In this document: piece by piece, positions 44,131 to 52,146 of the stretch
Position numbering within the stretch: position 1 is the first letter of the stretch
How the letters are laid out: every line of letters starts with the position of its first letter
DNA from: Polynucleobacter sp. AP-Melu-500A-A1
GTDB lineage: Bacteria > Pseudomonadota > Gammaproteobacteria > Burkholderiales > Burkholderiaceae
Length of the DNA: 64,000 bases
Assembly: GCF_018882125.1 (NCBI RefSeq)
Contig: NZ_JACVOZ010000003.1
Coordinates: 124,001-188,000, forward strand
Direction of reading: 5' to 3'
Notes under the pieces: generated by a model
What the model saw: only the letters and a program-made list of their open reading frames with translations
Databases searched by the model: none
Told to the model about the DNA's origin: nothing
Program-made: the position numbers and the translations under genes

Positions 44131-44832
44131 TTACTTCCAGGAGACCAGCTCCCACTCAAGATAATCCTCCCAGTAGGCGTTGAACCAAAAAACGCCACGA
44201 GTGATGTAACGACCAAAGGATCGGCGAACTACCCAACGACCCACTTCTGGGGATAACCAGACATCTTCTTGGCGATAGTTCCCTACCCTAAAAACGTCAT
44301 TGCTCTCAAAATAGGGATTTTCATGATGGTATTTAAGAACGATAAATTGACCTGCAGGTACAGAAATCCTCTCCCAATTGACCGCTTCGCTTACCAAACC
44401 CCAGTAATAATATCCATCTGGATAAGCTAGCACCTGGTAACGAGTGCGATAAAAATGAGACCAGCCTGGTATGAGTTTTTCGGGCCATAAAGGTAAAGCT
44501 TGCTGAAATTTTTGTGGTGGACTCCATTGTGGATCTTGCAATACATAACCCCATGACTCTTGAATTTCTTCGGGCAAAGGACCGGCTTTAAGACCACTAC
44601 GCTGGATCCGAATTTGGGGGCTAATGGAAACAACAGTCTCTGTAACAATGTCGACAATCTCTTGATTAAAAACATTTCGCACTTGATATATCCACTGCTG
44701 ACCAACCTGAGGTGGGCGCACCGTAGGCGTAACAACTGGCGCCGGTAAAGTAATAGAACTTGGGTAAGGCTGAGGTGCTATGCAAGCGCCGAGTAAGATC
44801 GGCAAAAGAAATATAAATAATCTACGCAACAT
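44131..44832 (-). CDS. Uncharacterised lipoprotein, copy A of a tandem pair
   Basis: A 233-residue protein with a lipoprotein signal (FLLPILLGAC, Cys near 17). The mature part is beta-rich and aromatic, with PPQVGQQWIYQVRNVFNQEIVDIVTE, EIQESWGYVLQDPQWSPPQKF, VPAGQFIVLKYHHENPYF and DVWLSPEVGRWVVRRSFGRYI. It is clearly paralogous along its length to the next upstream gene. I do not recognise a named family. An outer- or inner-membrane-anchored periplasmic protein is expected. Confidence 0.78.
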   Translation of the reverse strand: MLRRLFIFLLPILLGACIAPQPYPSSITLPAPVVTPTVRPPQVGQQWIYQVRNVFNQEIVDIVTETVVSISPQIRIQRSGLKAGPLPEEIQESWGYVLQDPQWSPPQKFQQALPLWPEKLIPGWSHFYRTRYQVLAYPDGYYYWGLVSEAVNWERISVPAGQFIVLKYHHENPYFESNDVFRVGNYRQEDVWLSPEVGRWVVRRSFGRYITRGVFWFNAYWEDYLEWELVSWK

Positions 44833-44834
44833 GA

Positions 44835-45536
44835 TTATTTATATGAAGTTAACTGCCACTGGTAACTATCCTCAAGAATAGGAACCCCTACTTGGCCCTG
44901 AATCATATAAGAACCAGAAGATTCACGTGCTACCCATCGCCCAATACTTGGTGCGAACCAAAGAGTTTCCTTACGAATACAGTTCGTCTTGTTGTCATCA
45001 TCACTTTCGTAGTTAATTAAGTTTTGATAACGCAAGGTTAAGAATGTCCCCGCTGGTACGGTGATTTGCTCCCACCCATGAGCGCTCATATATTCCTGCC
45101 AGTTGTATAAAGAGCCTGGATAGCCCGCTAAGGCATATTTAGTAATGAATTGTTTGCTCCAACTGGGTGTTAGCTCCTGAGGCCACAGTGCAATTGATGG
45201 ACTAAATGTGACTGTTCTTCCCCAATGTGGGTCGGTAATGATGGTTCCCCAGGGTCCTTGAACTTCTTTGGACAGATTTCCAAGGCCCACGTCGGTACGA
45301 TCAATCACGATCGTTGAGCCAATGCTTGCTACTCGATCAGTTGTCAAGCCAAGCGTTTTTCCATCAAACACATTACGCTGAATATAGGTCCACTCCTGGC
45401 CAACTTGTGGGGTGCGAACGGACGGCGTAGGTTGTGGTTGAGTCACAGGTGTGCCACGTTGATATCCAAGTGGAACACCACAAGCTACGGGAGTTAATGC
45501 AACTGAAGTGATAAAGGTTCGACGGGATAGTTTCAT
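44835..45536 (-). CDS. Uncharacterised exported protein, copy B of a tandem pair
   Basis: Also 233 residues and 2 bp upstream of its paralogue. The signal differs: SRRTFITSVALTPVACG, a twin-arginine-like start with a non-canonical lipobox (PVAC). The rest follows copy A: RTPQVGQEWTYIQRNVFDGKTLGLTTDRV, VQGPWGTIITDPHWG, VPAGTFLTLRYQNLINYE and TLWFAPSIGRWVARESSGSYMIQG. Conserved Trp-rich segments suggest one fold under different export routes. Function unknown. Confidence 0.78.
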   Translation of the reverse strand: MKLSRRTFITSVALTPVACGVPLGYQRGTPVTQPQPTPSVRTPQVGQEWTYIQRNVFDGKTLGLTTDRVASIGSTIVIDRTDVGLGNLSKEVQGPWGTIITDPHWGRTVTFSPSIALWPQELTPSWSKQFITKYALAGYPGSLYNWQEYMSAHGWEQITVPAGTFLTLRYQNLINYESDDDNKTNCIRKETLWFAPSIGRWVARESSGSYMIQGQVGVPILEDSYQWQLTSYK

Positions 45537-45571
45537 AGCTCAGCTTCCAGAATAATTCTATTGAATAATGC

Positions 45572-46372
45572 TTAATCTACTCCCAGCAAACTTAACTCTT
45601 CGCTGGTAAATCCTGCTTGCTTGCGACCTTCTAAATTAAAAGGGCCTCTTAATATAGGGGCACGATACTTTCTAGCTAATGCTTTATAGGTTGAAATTGC
45701 GGAGAGATTATCTTGATCACATAAAAAATTAAACCATTTATTCCCTATTGATACGTGGCCAATTTCATCTCTGAGAATAATGTCCAATATCTCAACCACT
45801 TGAGTATCCTTGATTTGCTTAAATCGCTCACGAATCGCTGGAACTGCATCTAGACCTCTAGCTTCCATAGTCCTAGGAACTAAAGCCATCCTAGCAATCG
45901 CCTCTTCTGAAGTTCTCTCAACCATTTCCCAAAGGCTATTATGGGCAGGAAAGTCTCCATAGGTAAAGCCAAGAGACTGTAAATGCGTCTCAATTAAGCA
46001 AAAATGATGAGCCTCTTCCTTAGCCACACTTAGCCAATCTGCATAGTATTGCGTTGGCATATTTGGAAAACGCCATACTGCATCTAAGGCAAGATTAAGA
46101 GCATTAAATTCGATATGAGCAAGTGAATGTAATAAAGAGACTCTACCCTCATGAGTAGCCATTGACCTCTTGGGAACTTTTAAGGGAGGAATTAGTTCTG
46201 GTCTATCTGGCCTGCCAGGAAGCTCAATGTCATCAGTACTGAAAACATCCATAGCATTGAGTTCAACAATACGCTGATGGTACTGATCAAATAAGTCCTG
46301 AACCCTCGCTACCTTAGTCTTGGGGTCGGTGATCGCTAATATCTCAAGGGCAGTTTGGCGTAACTCAATCAT
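45572..46372 (-). CDS. DUF455 ferritin-like protein
   Basis: This 266-residue protein matches COG2833/DUF455: SLAHIEFNALNLALDAVWRF, SVAKEEAHHFCLIETHL, RTMEARGLDAVPAIRERF and IILRDEIGHVSIGNKWF. The repeated E-x2-H patterns are the expected di-iron ligands of a ferritin-like four-helix bundle, related to MiaE-type hydroxylases. No reaction has been fixed for the family. It is a single gene; divergent from it are two tiny membrane-protein genes. Confidence 0.88.
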   Translation of the reverse strand: MIELRQTALEILAITDPKTKVARVQDLFDQYHQRIVELNAMDVFSTDDIELPGRPDRPELIPPLKVPKRSMATHEGRVSLLHSLAHIEFNALNLALDAVWRFPNMPTQYYADWLSVAKEEAHHFCLIETHLQSLGFTYGDFPAHNSLWEMVERTSEEAIARMALVPRTMEARGLDAVPAIRERFKQIKDTQVVEILDIILRDEIGHVSIGNKWFNFLCDQDNLSAISTYKALARKYRAPILRGPFNLEGRKQAGFTSEELSLLGVD

Positions 46373-46445
46373 TGATTAATTAAATGCAACTCTTTTAGGC
46401 AGCTAGCTTTGGATTTTGACATTGTCCATAGTATAAAAGACAAGG

Positions 46446-46490
46446 TCTGGATTATGATTTGAACTAGTCCTCATAGACTAGCAATCCAGA
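46446..46490 (+). other. Structured leader element upstream of two tiny membrane-protein genes
   Basis: An outer perfect 8-bp stem (TCTGGATT 46446-46453 with AATCCAGA 46483-46490) encloses an inner perfect 6-bp stem (CTAGTC 46464-46469 with GACTAG 46476-46481), giving a hairpin with a 10/1 asymmetric internal loop. It ends 36 bp before the first ATG. It could be an RNA control element or a protein-binding site. No T-run follows, so it is not a terminator. Confidence 0.5.
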
Positions 46491-46526
46491 GTCTGGAACA
46501 AATTAAATAGTTTAGGGAGCAATCGA

Positions 46527-46676
46527 ATGTCTAGAGATAAATTAGGATTATTTACATTTGGCCTGGTACTAATAGGCTTTGTTGTGTTTGTGAAAACAGG
46601 CTCTTATTTACTCTTTGCCTTAGGCATCGCATCTGTTGCTTTTTTAATATTCTCAAAAAGCAAATACATTAAATAA
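46527..46676 (+). CDS. 49-residue membrane protein
   Basis: ATG at 46527 follows AGGGAG at good spacing. The predicted 49-residue protein has two hydrophobic helices, LGLFTFGLVLIGFVVFV and YLLFALGIASVAFLIF, joined by KTGS, and a basic tail KSKYIK. I recognise no family. It abuts the next small gene without any gap (stop at 46674-46676, ATG at 46677), so the two are translated together. The ribosome site and clean two-helix layout support a real gene. Confidence 0.6.
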   Translation: MSRDKLGLFTFGLVLIGFVVFVKTGSYLLFALGIASVAFLIFSKSKYIK

Positions 46677-46862
46677 ATGACTGGCGAAAAAATAGAGCTG
46701 ATTTTGGAGTTTGGCGTGATATTGATATCACCGATTATTTATCATCTCTATCTCTTGAAATACAAAAACATTGCGCGAGAAATTGTTTTCAAAGACCTCA
46801 AGATTTACTTAGTCCTTTATGGGCTCATTGCAATTACTGGCTTATTTGCAATCTTAAGATAA
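46677..46862 (+). CDS. 61-residue membrane protein
   Basis: This starts on the base after the preceding stop codon. The 61 residues contain two hydrophobic segments, ILEFGVILISPIIYHLYLL and LYGLIAITGLFAIL, separated by a charged loop with lysines and acidic residues. No known family is recognised. Translational coupling with the 49-residue protein suggests the two form a small membrane pair. It converges with the alternative oxidase gene, 40 bp away. Confidence 0.6.
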   Translation: MTGEKIELILEFGVILISPIIYHLYLLKYKNIAREIVFKDLKIYLVLYGLIAITGLFAILR

Positions 46863-46902
46863 AACCATCACCATCAGCGGTGAAGAGGATTGGGTTGCAA
46901 TA

Positions 46903-47502
46903 CTAGCGGTCGTATTCGCCTGCAAATTCATGATTGACGTCACGATGTTTGGCTTCATCTTCACGAACTGCGATCACCACATCACGCAATGTGGCATCTG
47001 CAGATAGATTCCAATAGTCAATCGCAATTTGAGGGGCAGCAATATTGGGCAATTTTCCACTATCAATTTCTCGCAAATATTCTGTATAGGAATACACCGC
47101 CTCTTCCTCGAAATATCCAACAATTCGGTGGGCTGTTCGTGGAAAAAATACGTAGATCACAAAAAATACATTCCAAAAAATTGCTTGGGCAATCAGCACC
47201 AGAAAACGTTCAAAAGCATTTGGCTTTGCAATCTCAATAAAAGTCATCAAGTGCATTCTTTCATTCTCAGCCTCTGCCAATAAAGTGCGAATCTTAGGGC
47301 CGTATCCGGGCTTCATCTGTCTTAAACTCGTCAGATGCGTCCACATTCCAGAAACCATGCCAGGAACACCTGCGACAGTTTCAAGCACTACTGCTCGGTG
47401 ACCATATCTTTTTTGAAAAAAGGTATCTGCAAAAAAACGCATGCCTTTTGTAAAGGAAAATGCCACTCTGTCAGAAAAATTAACGGGTTGGTAGTGACTC
47501 AT
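46903..47502 (-). CDS. aox: Alternative oxidase (cyanide-insensitive ubiquinol oxidase)
   Basis: The 199-residue protein carries all di-iron ligands of alternative oxidases: Glu41 (LETVAGVPG), Glu81 and His84 (AENERMHL), a Glu of FEEEAV (about 133), and Glu183 and His186 (EDEAKHRDVNH). It lacks the plant N-terminal transit region, as bacterial members do. It oxidises ubiquinol and reduces oxygen to water without pumping protons. The type II NADH dehydrogenase gene lies just upstream on the same strand, 63 bp apart. Confidence 0.93.
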   Translation of the reverse strand: MSHYQPVNFSDRVAFSFTKGMRFFADTFFQKRYGHRAVVLETVAGVPGMVSGMWTHLTSLRQMKPGYGPKIRTLLAEAENERMHLMTFIEIAKPNAFERFLVLIAQAIFWNVFFVIYVFFPRTAHRIVGYFEEEAVYSYTEYLREIDSGKLPNIAAPQIAIDYWNLSADATLRDVVIAVREDEAKHRDVNHEFAGEYDR

Positions 47503-47565
47503 CAGTCCACTCTCAAAATCTATGGGATAGCTTAGTTTAGACCCTTAGCAAAGAGTTTGCTTGAC

Positions 47566-48903
47566 CTAGTGAAGCTTAACGATGGAATGCGTCCTACGAT
47601 GAATTAAACGGCTAACGGTATCCAGAAAAACCTTAACCCAACCATGAAGAGCTAGTTGATGCATCTTGTATAGACTAATGTACATCATCTTAGCGAACCA
47701 ACCTTCAACCATGAGACTGCCGCCAATCAGGCCGCCCATCATGCTGCCCACGCTACTGTATTCACCTAAGGATACAAGAGACCCAAAATCACGATATTGA
47801 TATGGCTTAAGTGGCTTGCCATCAATGATTTGATTGATTTGAGCAAATAGATGCGAGGCTTGTTGATGTGCTGCCTGAGCCCTTGGTGGAACGATGCCAC
47901 CTTTGCCTTGATTGGCCTCTGGCCAAGGACATGCCGCACAATCACCCATTGCAAAAATATGCGGATCACGAGTACTTTGCAAAGTGGGTAGAACCAATAG
48001 TTGATTGACATGATTTGTTTCTAAACCACCAATGTCTTTCAAAAAATCTGGCGCTTTGACTCCAGCCGCCCAAACAATCAACTCTGCTGGAATTTCTACT
48101 CCATTAGATAAGCAAACTCGATCAGCTTGGATTTGTTTAACGGTAGCACCAGTCATTACCTTAACGCCAAGATCTGAAAGCAATTTTTCTGCTGCGTCAG
48201 AGACTCTAGCGGAAAGGGCCGGCAATATTCTGGGTGCAGCCTCAATCAAAATAACTTTTAAATCTTTCTCAGGATCAACGCGATCCATGCCAAATGAAAT
48301 GATGGCGCGCGTTGTACGATGTAATTCTGCGGCAAGCTCCACTCCGGTTGCACCAGCCCCAATAATGACGACCTGTAATTGATGGGGCTCTAAGGGCTGA
48401 GTTTGAGCCTGAGCCCTTAAACAGGCATTAATCAAGCGTAAGTGAAAACGCTTTGCGTCAACAACAGAATCGAGTCTTTGAGCATACTGTGCAACACCAG
48501 GAGTTCCAAAGTCATTTGTTAAGCTACCAATAGAAAGAATTAAAGTATCGTAACGAATCGTTTGCTCTGGGGTAACTAATTCACCTGAGTCATCATAAAA
48601 AGGCGCCACATAAATTTGACTGTTGACCCTATCTATTCCTGTGAGCTCACCTAGGCGAAAGCTAAAATGGTGCCAGTGTGCTTGCGCAATGTAATCAAGC
48701 TCTTGATCAGCAAGATCCATAGAGCCTGCAGCAACTTCATGCAATTTTGGCTTCCATAGATGGGTACGGTTCTTATCCACCAAAATAACCGATACTTTTT
48801 TAGAGGCATTCTTTTGAGACCCAAAACGATCGCCGAGTTTTGTAGCTAGCTCTAGACCGCCAGCGCCGCCTCCAACGATCACAATTCGATGTTCTTTAGT
48901 CAT
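47566..48903 (-). CDS. ndh: Type II NADH:quinone oxidoreductase
   Basis: This 445-residue flavoprotein shows two dinucleotide folds: IVIVGGGAGGLELATKLG at the N-terminus for FAD and VVIIGAGATGVELAAELHR near 170 for NADH. Other family marks are IVWAAGVKAP, IFAMGDCAACPWPE and the C-terminal membrane-attachment helix region (GWVKVFLDTVSRLIHRRTHS). It oxidises NADH and reduces quinone without pumping protons. Paired with the alternative oxidase it makes a fully uncoupled NADH-to-oxygen path. An FNR-like palindrome sits about 115 bp upstream. Confidence 0.92.
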   Translation of the reverse strand: MTKEHRIVIVGGGAGGLELATKLGDRFGSQKNASKKVSVILVDKNRTHLWKPKLHEVAAGSMDLADQELDYIAQAHWHHFSFRLGELTGIDRVNSQIYVAPFYDDSGELVTPEQTIRYDTLILSIGSLTNDFGTPGVAQYAQRLDSVVDAKRFHLRLINACLRAQAQTQPLEPHQLQVVIIGAGATGVELAAELHRTTRAIISFGMDRVDPEKDLKVILIEAAPRILPALSARVSDAAEKLLSDLGVKVMTGATVKQIQADRVCLSNGVEIPAELIVWAAGVKAPDFLKDIGGLETNHVNQLLVLPTLQSTRDPHIFAMGDCAACPWPEANQGKGGIVPPRAQAAHQQASHLFAQINQIIDGKPLKPYQYRDFGSLVSLGEYSSVGSMMGGLIGGSLMVEGWFAKMMYISLYKMHQLALHGWVKVFLDTVSRLIHRRTHSIVKLH

Positions 48904-49010
48904 AATTCATCTTTATATACATCGCCCATTAAGGGCAATCATTTTGAAGCATGGATAAAGAAATGCTTCGAATAATGACCTACTCTAATCCAATACAGTC
49001 TTAAGCTAAA

Positions 49011-49024
49011 TTGACCTGGGTCAG
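49011..49024 (-). promoter_or_regulatory. FNR-like box upstream of ndh-aox
   Basis: TTGACCTGGGTCAG is a TTGAC-N4-GTCAn inverted repeat of the CRP/FNR type. On the minus strand a possible -10 element, TAGAGT (48987-48982), lies where transcription would start near 48975, placing the box close to -42, the class II activator position. Both calls rest on pattern only. Confidence 0.4.
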
Positions 49025-49054
49025 TTTTATTAGATAGCAAAATTACTAGTCAAT

Positions 49055-49528
49055 TTAGCCAAAGGGGCCATTTAATCGAACGGTATCCCAATTTAAAGCA
49101 ATCGCAATACTGACCCATATCAAATACGGCAACATATATAAGCTGTATTTAGTAGAAACTTTTTTAATCGTTAAAAATATGGCAAGTACTGAAAGCCATA
49201 AAAAGACGGATTCATATAAGGACCAATCTGGTCTTTGAAAGCGAAAATACAAAATACTCCATAGCAAATTGAGCGCGCCATTTAGCCAAAATAATGTATT
49301 CAAACGGCTGAGAATGGAAACATCTGCTGTTAAGTGTTTGACACACACCCAAGCGATGCCAGAAAGAATAAAAATCGTAGACCAGATTGGACCAAATGCC
49401 CAGTCAGGTGGTTTCCAAAAAGGTTCTTTTAAGGCTTGATACCATGGCCCTAAATCCGTTGCAAACCCACCCAGAATTGCCACTGATAAACCCCAAGCTA
49501 GTGGCACTATCATTTTTTTATTCAACAT
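49055..49528 (-). CDS. tspO: TspO/MBR family protein
   Basis: A 157-residue, five-helix membrane protein matching TspO: GPWYQALKEPFWKPPDWAFGPIWSTIFILSGIAW near residues 27-60, LFWLNGALNLLWSILYFRFQRPDWSLYES and the final NWDTVRLN. The tryptophan-rich loop is the porphyrin-binding site. In Rhodobacter, TspO affects photosynthesis gene expression in response to oxygen, probably through tetrapyrrole export or breakdown. It is divergent from the HiPIP gene and shares with it a region carrying a PpsR-type site. Confidence 0.9.
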   Translation of the reverse strand: MLNKKMIVPLAWGLSVAILGGFATDLGPWYQALKEPFWKPPDWAFGPIWSTIFILSGIAWVCVKHLTADVSILSRLNTLFWLNGALNLLWSILYFRFQRPDWSLYESVFLWLSVLAIFLTIKKVSTKYSLYMLPYLIWVSIAIALNWDTVRLNGPFG

Positions 49529-49593
49529 AGATTTAAATTAACCTTCAGCGAAAAAGAGCTTGGTTGGTAAAAGGGTTCAGAGGCAGCATGCAA

Positions 49594-49611
49594 TGTCTTA
49601 TTCTCTTAACA
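49594..49611. promoter_or_regulatory. PpsR/CrtJ-type site (TGT-N12-ACA) between tspO and HiPIP genes
   Basis: TGT at 49594-49596 and ACA at 49609-49611 are spaced by exactly 12 bases. The site covers the expected -35 position of a promoter whose -10, TATAAT, lies at 49621-49626 and which would serve the HiPIP gene. PpsR represses photosynthesis genes in oxygen. Being palindromic, it could also affect tspO on the other strand. Confidence 0.6.
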
Positions 49612-49620
49612 ATACCTGCT

Positions 49621-49626
49621 TATAAT
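49621..49626 (+). promoter_or_regulatory. Probable -10 element for the HiPIP gene
   Basis: TATAAT is a perfect sigma-70 -10 hexamer 66 bases before the TTG start codon. The hexamer 17 bases upstream (TTATTC, 49598-49603) is a poor -35 and lies inside the PpsR-type site, consistent with a regulated promoter. Confidence 0.5.
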
Positions 49627-49692
49627 GACTCCACTAAATGCTCTAATAATAGAGTCGATAGCTTAACTAAACTATAACACTCGGAGTTTATT

Positions 49693-50001
49693 TTGAAAAA
49701 TAGTCGTCGGCAATTTCTCATTCTTTCTGCAGCTGGCGCTGCTTCTTTAGCCCTTCACAATACAGTTCAAGCACAAGCCCTAGTTTCTCCATCGGATCCT
49801 CAGGCACTTGCCCTAGGTTTTGTAACGGATGCTGCTAAGGCAGATAAGGCAAAGTTTCCTCAGTACACTGCGGGGCAACATTGTGGTTCTTGTGCGCTTT
49901 ATCAAGGTAAGGCTGGATCTACTAATGGGCCCTGTGTCTTATTCGCTGAAAAACATGTTCCTATTAATGGCTGGTGCTCTGGATATACTAAAAAATCTTA
50001 G
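49693..50001 (+). CDS. hip: High-potential iron-sulfur protein (HiPIP)
   Basis: A TTG start with GGAG seven bases upstream gives 102 residues. Seen: a Tat signal (SRRQFLILSAAGAASLALHNTVQAQA, cleavage near 29) and the four cluster cysteines 64, 67, 81 and 95 in HCGSCALYQG, NGPCVLF and NGWCSGY. HiPIPs fold in the cytoplasm, leave by Tat and carry single electrons in the periplasm. In purple bacteria they reduce the reaction centre, and this one sits among photosynthesis genes under a PpsR-type site, so that role is likely here. Confidence 0.9.
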   Translation: MKNSRRQFLILSAAGAASLALHNTVQAQALVSPSDPQALALGFVTDAAKADKAKFPQYTAGQHCGSCALYQGKAGSTNGPCVLFAEKHVPINGWCSGYTKKS

Positions 50002-50021
50002 TTTTCAGAATATCTCCTTGC

Positions 50022-50050
50022 AATAAAGGCCACCTTCGTGGCCTTTATTA
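50022..50050 (+). terminator. Intrinsic terminator after the HiPIP gene
   Basis: A perfect 12-bp inverted repeat pairs 50022-50033 (AATAAAGGCCAC) with 50038-50049 around a CTTC tetraloop, followed by ATTATTTTG. It lies 21 bp after the HiPIP stop and, being symmetrical and A/T-flanked, may also stop leftward transcription from dxs. Confidence 0.8.
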
Positions 50051-50093
50051 TTTTGAGCGCACAGATAACGCAAGCAATTTTTGATCTTACGAA

Positions 50094-50243
50094 TTAAGTG
50101 TAATAGTTGATGAGAAAAAATATCAGTATGAAAAGATTTAGGGTGCCAAATATGATGACAACTGGTTTGCCAATATATTTCCACTTTTCTTCTTTTGATA
50201 AACGTTTGGTATTTTTACTTTCTCTCTGAAACATGAAATTCAT
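50094..50243 (-). CDS. 49-residue membrane protein downstream of dxs
   Basis: The ATG at 50243 starts two bases after the dxs stop codon (TAG at 50248-50246), so translation is probably coupled. The 49 residues form a charged N-terminal half (MNFMFQRESKNTKRLSKEEK) and a single membrane helix (KPVVIIFGTLNLFILIFFLI). An internal ATG at 50234 could also serve. I know of no family. The position between dxs and a terminator shared with HiPIP suggests it is the last gene of the hemA-dxs transcript. Confidence 0.5.
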   Translation of the reverse strand: MNFMFQRESKNTKRLSKEEKWKYIGKPVVIIFGTLNLFILIFFLINYYT

Positions 50244-50245
50244 CG

Positions 50246-52132
50246 CTATATCTGGAAATGCTCTCGTACCTTAGTAAGGATTTTTTGTGGTGATAGTCCA
50301 TAAAGATCCAAGAGTAGATTAATGTCGCCATGCTCAACATACTCGTCAGGCAAGCCAATTTGTAGAGTGGGAATCTGAATCTTATGCATCGATAAGGCTT
50401 CTAAACAGGCACTGCCTGCCCCACCCTGGATTGCACTATCCTCAATAAAGACTAATACATCATGATTTTTTGCAAGATCTAATAGTAATGTTTCATCCAA
50501 AGGTTTCACAAAGCGCATATCAGCGACAGTTGCATCAAGTTCCTCTGCAGCTTCTAGCGCACTATAAAGTAATGGGCCAAAGCAAACAAAAGCAATTCTT
50601 TTTTTAACTGTGCCAACATTTTTTGATTTACGAACAATTAATCCTTTTCCAACAGGAATAGTTTCAAGCTTCTGAGATGCCTCTGGCCCAGATCCAGCTC
50701 CACGGGGATATCGCACTACAGTTGGACCATTCAAACTAAAAGCAGTAGTCAGCATATTTCTACAATCTTCTTGATTCGATGGCGTCATCACCACCATATT
50801 CGGCAAACATCTTAGAAAAGCAATATCAAATACACCTGCATGGGTTGCGCCATCGGCACCAACCATGCCTGCACGGTCTACTGCAAAGACAATCGGCAAA
50901 TTCTGCAATGTGACATCGTGGATTAGTTGATCGTAGCCTCTTTGCAAGAAAGTGGAGTAAATCGCTACCACTGGCTTTAAGCCCTCACAAGCAATGCCAG
51001 CAGCAAAAGTAACGGCATGCTGTTCTGCTATTCCTACATCAAAGTAACGATTGGGGAATTGTTCCTCAAACTTTACTAGTCCAGAACCCTCCCGCATTGC
51101 AGGCGTAATACCAATTAGAAGTTCATCTTGCTTGGCCATATCACAAAGCCACTCACCAAAGACTTCGGTATAGGTTTTTTTACCTGGCGAAGAAGGTTTA
51201 AGACCTTCGGCGGGATTAAATTTTCCGGGCCCATGATATGCAATAGGGTTTAGCTCTGCCCTCTCATATCCTTTGCCTTTTTTGGTCACGATATGAAGAA
51301 ATTGTGGGCCATCCGTCTGGGCAATTTTCTTTAGATTTTCAAGGGTAATAATCAGATCCAGGAGATTATGGCCATCAATTGGGCCGTAGTAATCAAAACC
51401 AAGCTCTTCGAAAATGGTTGCTGGACCAATCATCCCTTTAGCGTGACCCTCAAATCTTTTTGCAAACTCTCTTAAAGGGGGCGTATAGGAAAGTACCTTA
51501 TCTAAGCCTTTTTTAGTGGCCGCATAAATAGAGCCGCTAATGAGTTTTGCTAAGTATCGATTGAGAGCTCCAACAGCTGGAGAAATCGACATTTCGTTGT
51601 CGTTCAAAATCACGATTAATGGAATCGCTTTATCAAGCCCGGCATTATTTAAACCTTCGTAGGCCATGCCCGCGCTCATTGAGCCATCCCCAATCACAGC
51701 TACAACATTCCTTTTTTCACCCTTGACTTTGCTGGCAACTGCCATCCCAAGAGCCGCTGAAATACTAGTGGAAGAGTGTGCAGTACCAAAAGCGTCATAT
51801 TCACTCTCTGAGCGCTTAGGAAATCCAGATAAGCCACCGAACTGACGTAACTTAGGCATCCCCTCTCTTCGGCCTGTGAGGATCTTGTGGGCATAACTTT
51901 GATGACCTACATCCCATACTATTCTGTCGTCAGGTGTATTGAAAACGTAGTGCAGAGCAATGGCTAGTTCAACCGTTCCTAGATTGGAGGATAGATGCCC
52001 ACCCGTACTAGCAACAGACTGAAGAATAAATTCTCGCAACTCATCTGCCAATTGTGGAAGCTCAGATTGCCCAAGCTGTTTTAAGTCCTGCGAGGAATTA
52101 ATCGTATGAAGTACTTTAGTTGCTTGGAGCAT
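50246..52132 (-). CDS. dxs: 1-deoxy-D-xylulose-5-phosphate synthase
   Basis: ATG at 52132 gives 628 residues; the frame extends to a TTG at 52141 that I judge less likely. Seen: [33 protein letters not shown], the thiamine-pyrophosphate motif [18 protein letters not shown] with the Asn, [18 protein letters not shown] and the C-terminal transketolase domain. It joins pyruvate and glyceraldehyde-3-phosphate for the MEP route to isoprenoids, here needed for the bacteriochlorophyll phytyl tail and carotenoids. It follows hemA by 14 bp; photosynthetic proteobacteria often keep dxs in this cluster. Confidence 0.95.
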   Translation of the reverse strand: MLQATKVLHTINSSQDLKQLGQSELPQLADELREFILQSVASTGGHLSSNLGTVELAIALHYVFNTPDDRIVWDVGHQSYAHKILTGRREGMPKLRQFGGLSGFPKRSESEYDAFGTAHSSTSISAALGMAVASKVKGEKRNVVAVIGDGSMSAGMAYEGLNNAGLDKAIPLIVILNDNEMSISPAVGALNRYLAKLISGSIYAATKKGLDKVLSYTPPLREFAKRFEGHAKGMIGPATIFEELGFDYYGPIDGHNLLDLIITLENLKKIAQTDGPQFLHIVTKKGKGYERAELNPIAYHGPGKFNPAEGLKPSSPGKKTYTEVFGEWLCDMAKQDELLIGITPAMREGSGLVKFEEQFPNRYFDVGIAEQHAVTFAAGIACEGLKPVVAIYSTFLQRGYDQLIHDVTLQNLPIVFAVDRAGMVGADGATHAGVFDIAFLRCLPNMVVMTPSNQEDCRNMLTTAFSLNGPTVVRYPRGAGSGPEASQKLETIPVGKGLIVRKSKNVGTVKKRIAFVCFGPLLYSALEAAEELDATVADMRFVKPLDETLLLDLAKNHDVLVFIEDSAIQGGAGSACLEALSMHKIQIPTLQIGLPDEYVEHGDINLLLDLYGLSPQKILTKVREHFQI

Positions 52133-52146
52133 ATTCAACAATGTAA

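Noticed and set aside
48944..48969. Inverted repeat GAAGCAT/ATGCTTC upstream of ndh as a terminator
   Set aside because: Only 7 bp with a 10-nt loop and no T-run on either strand; left unassigned.
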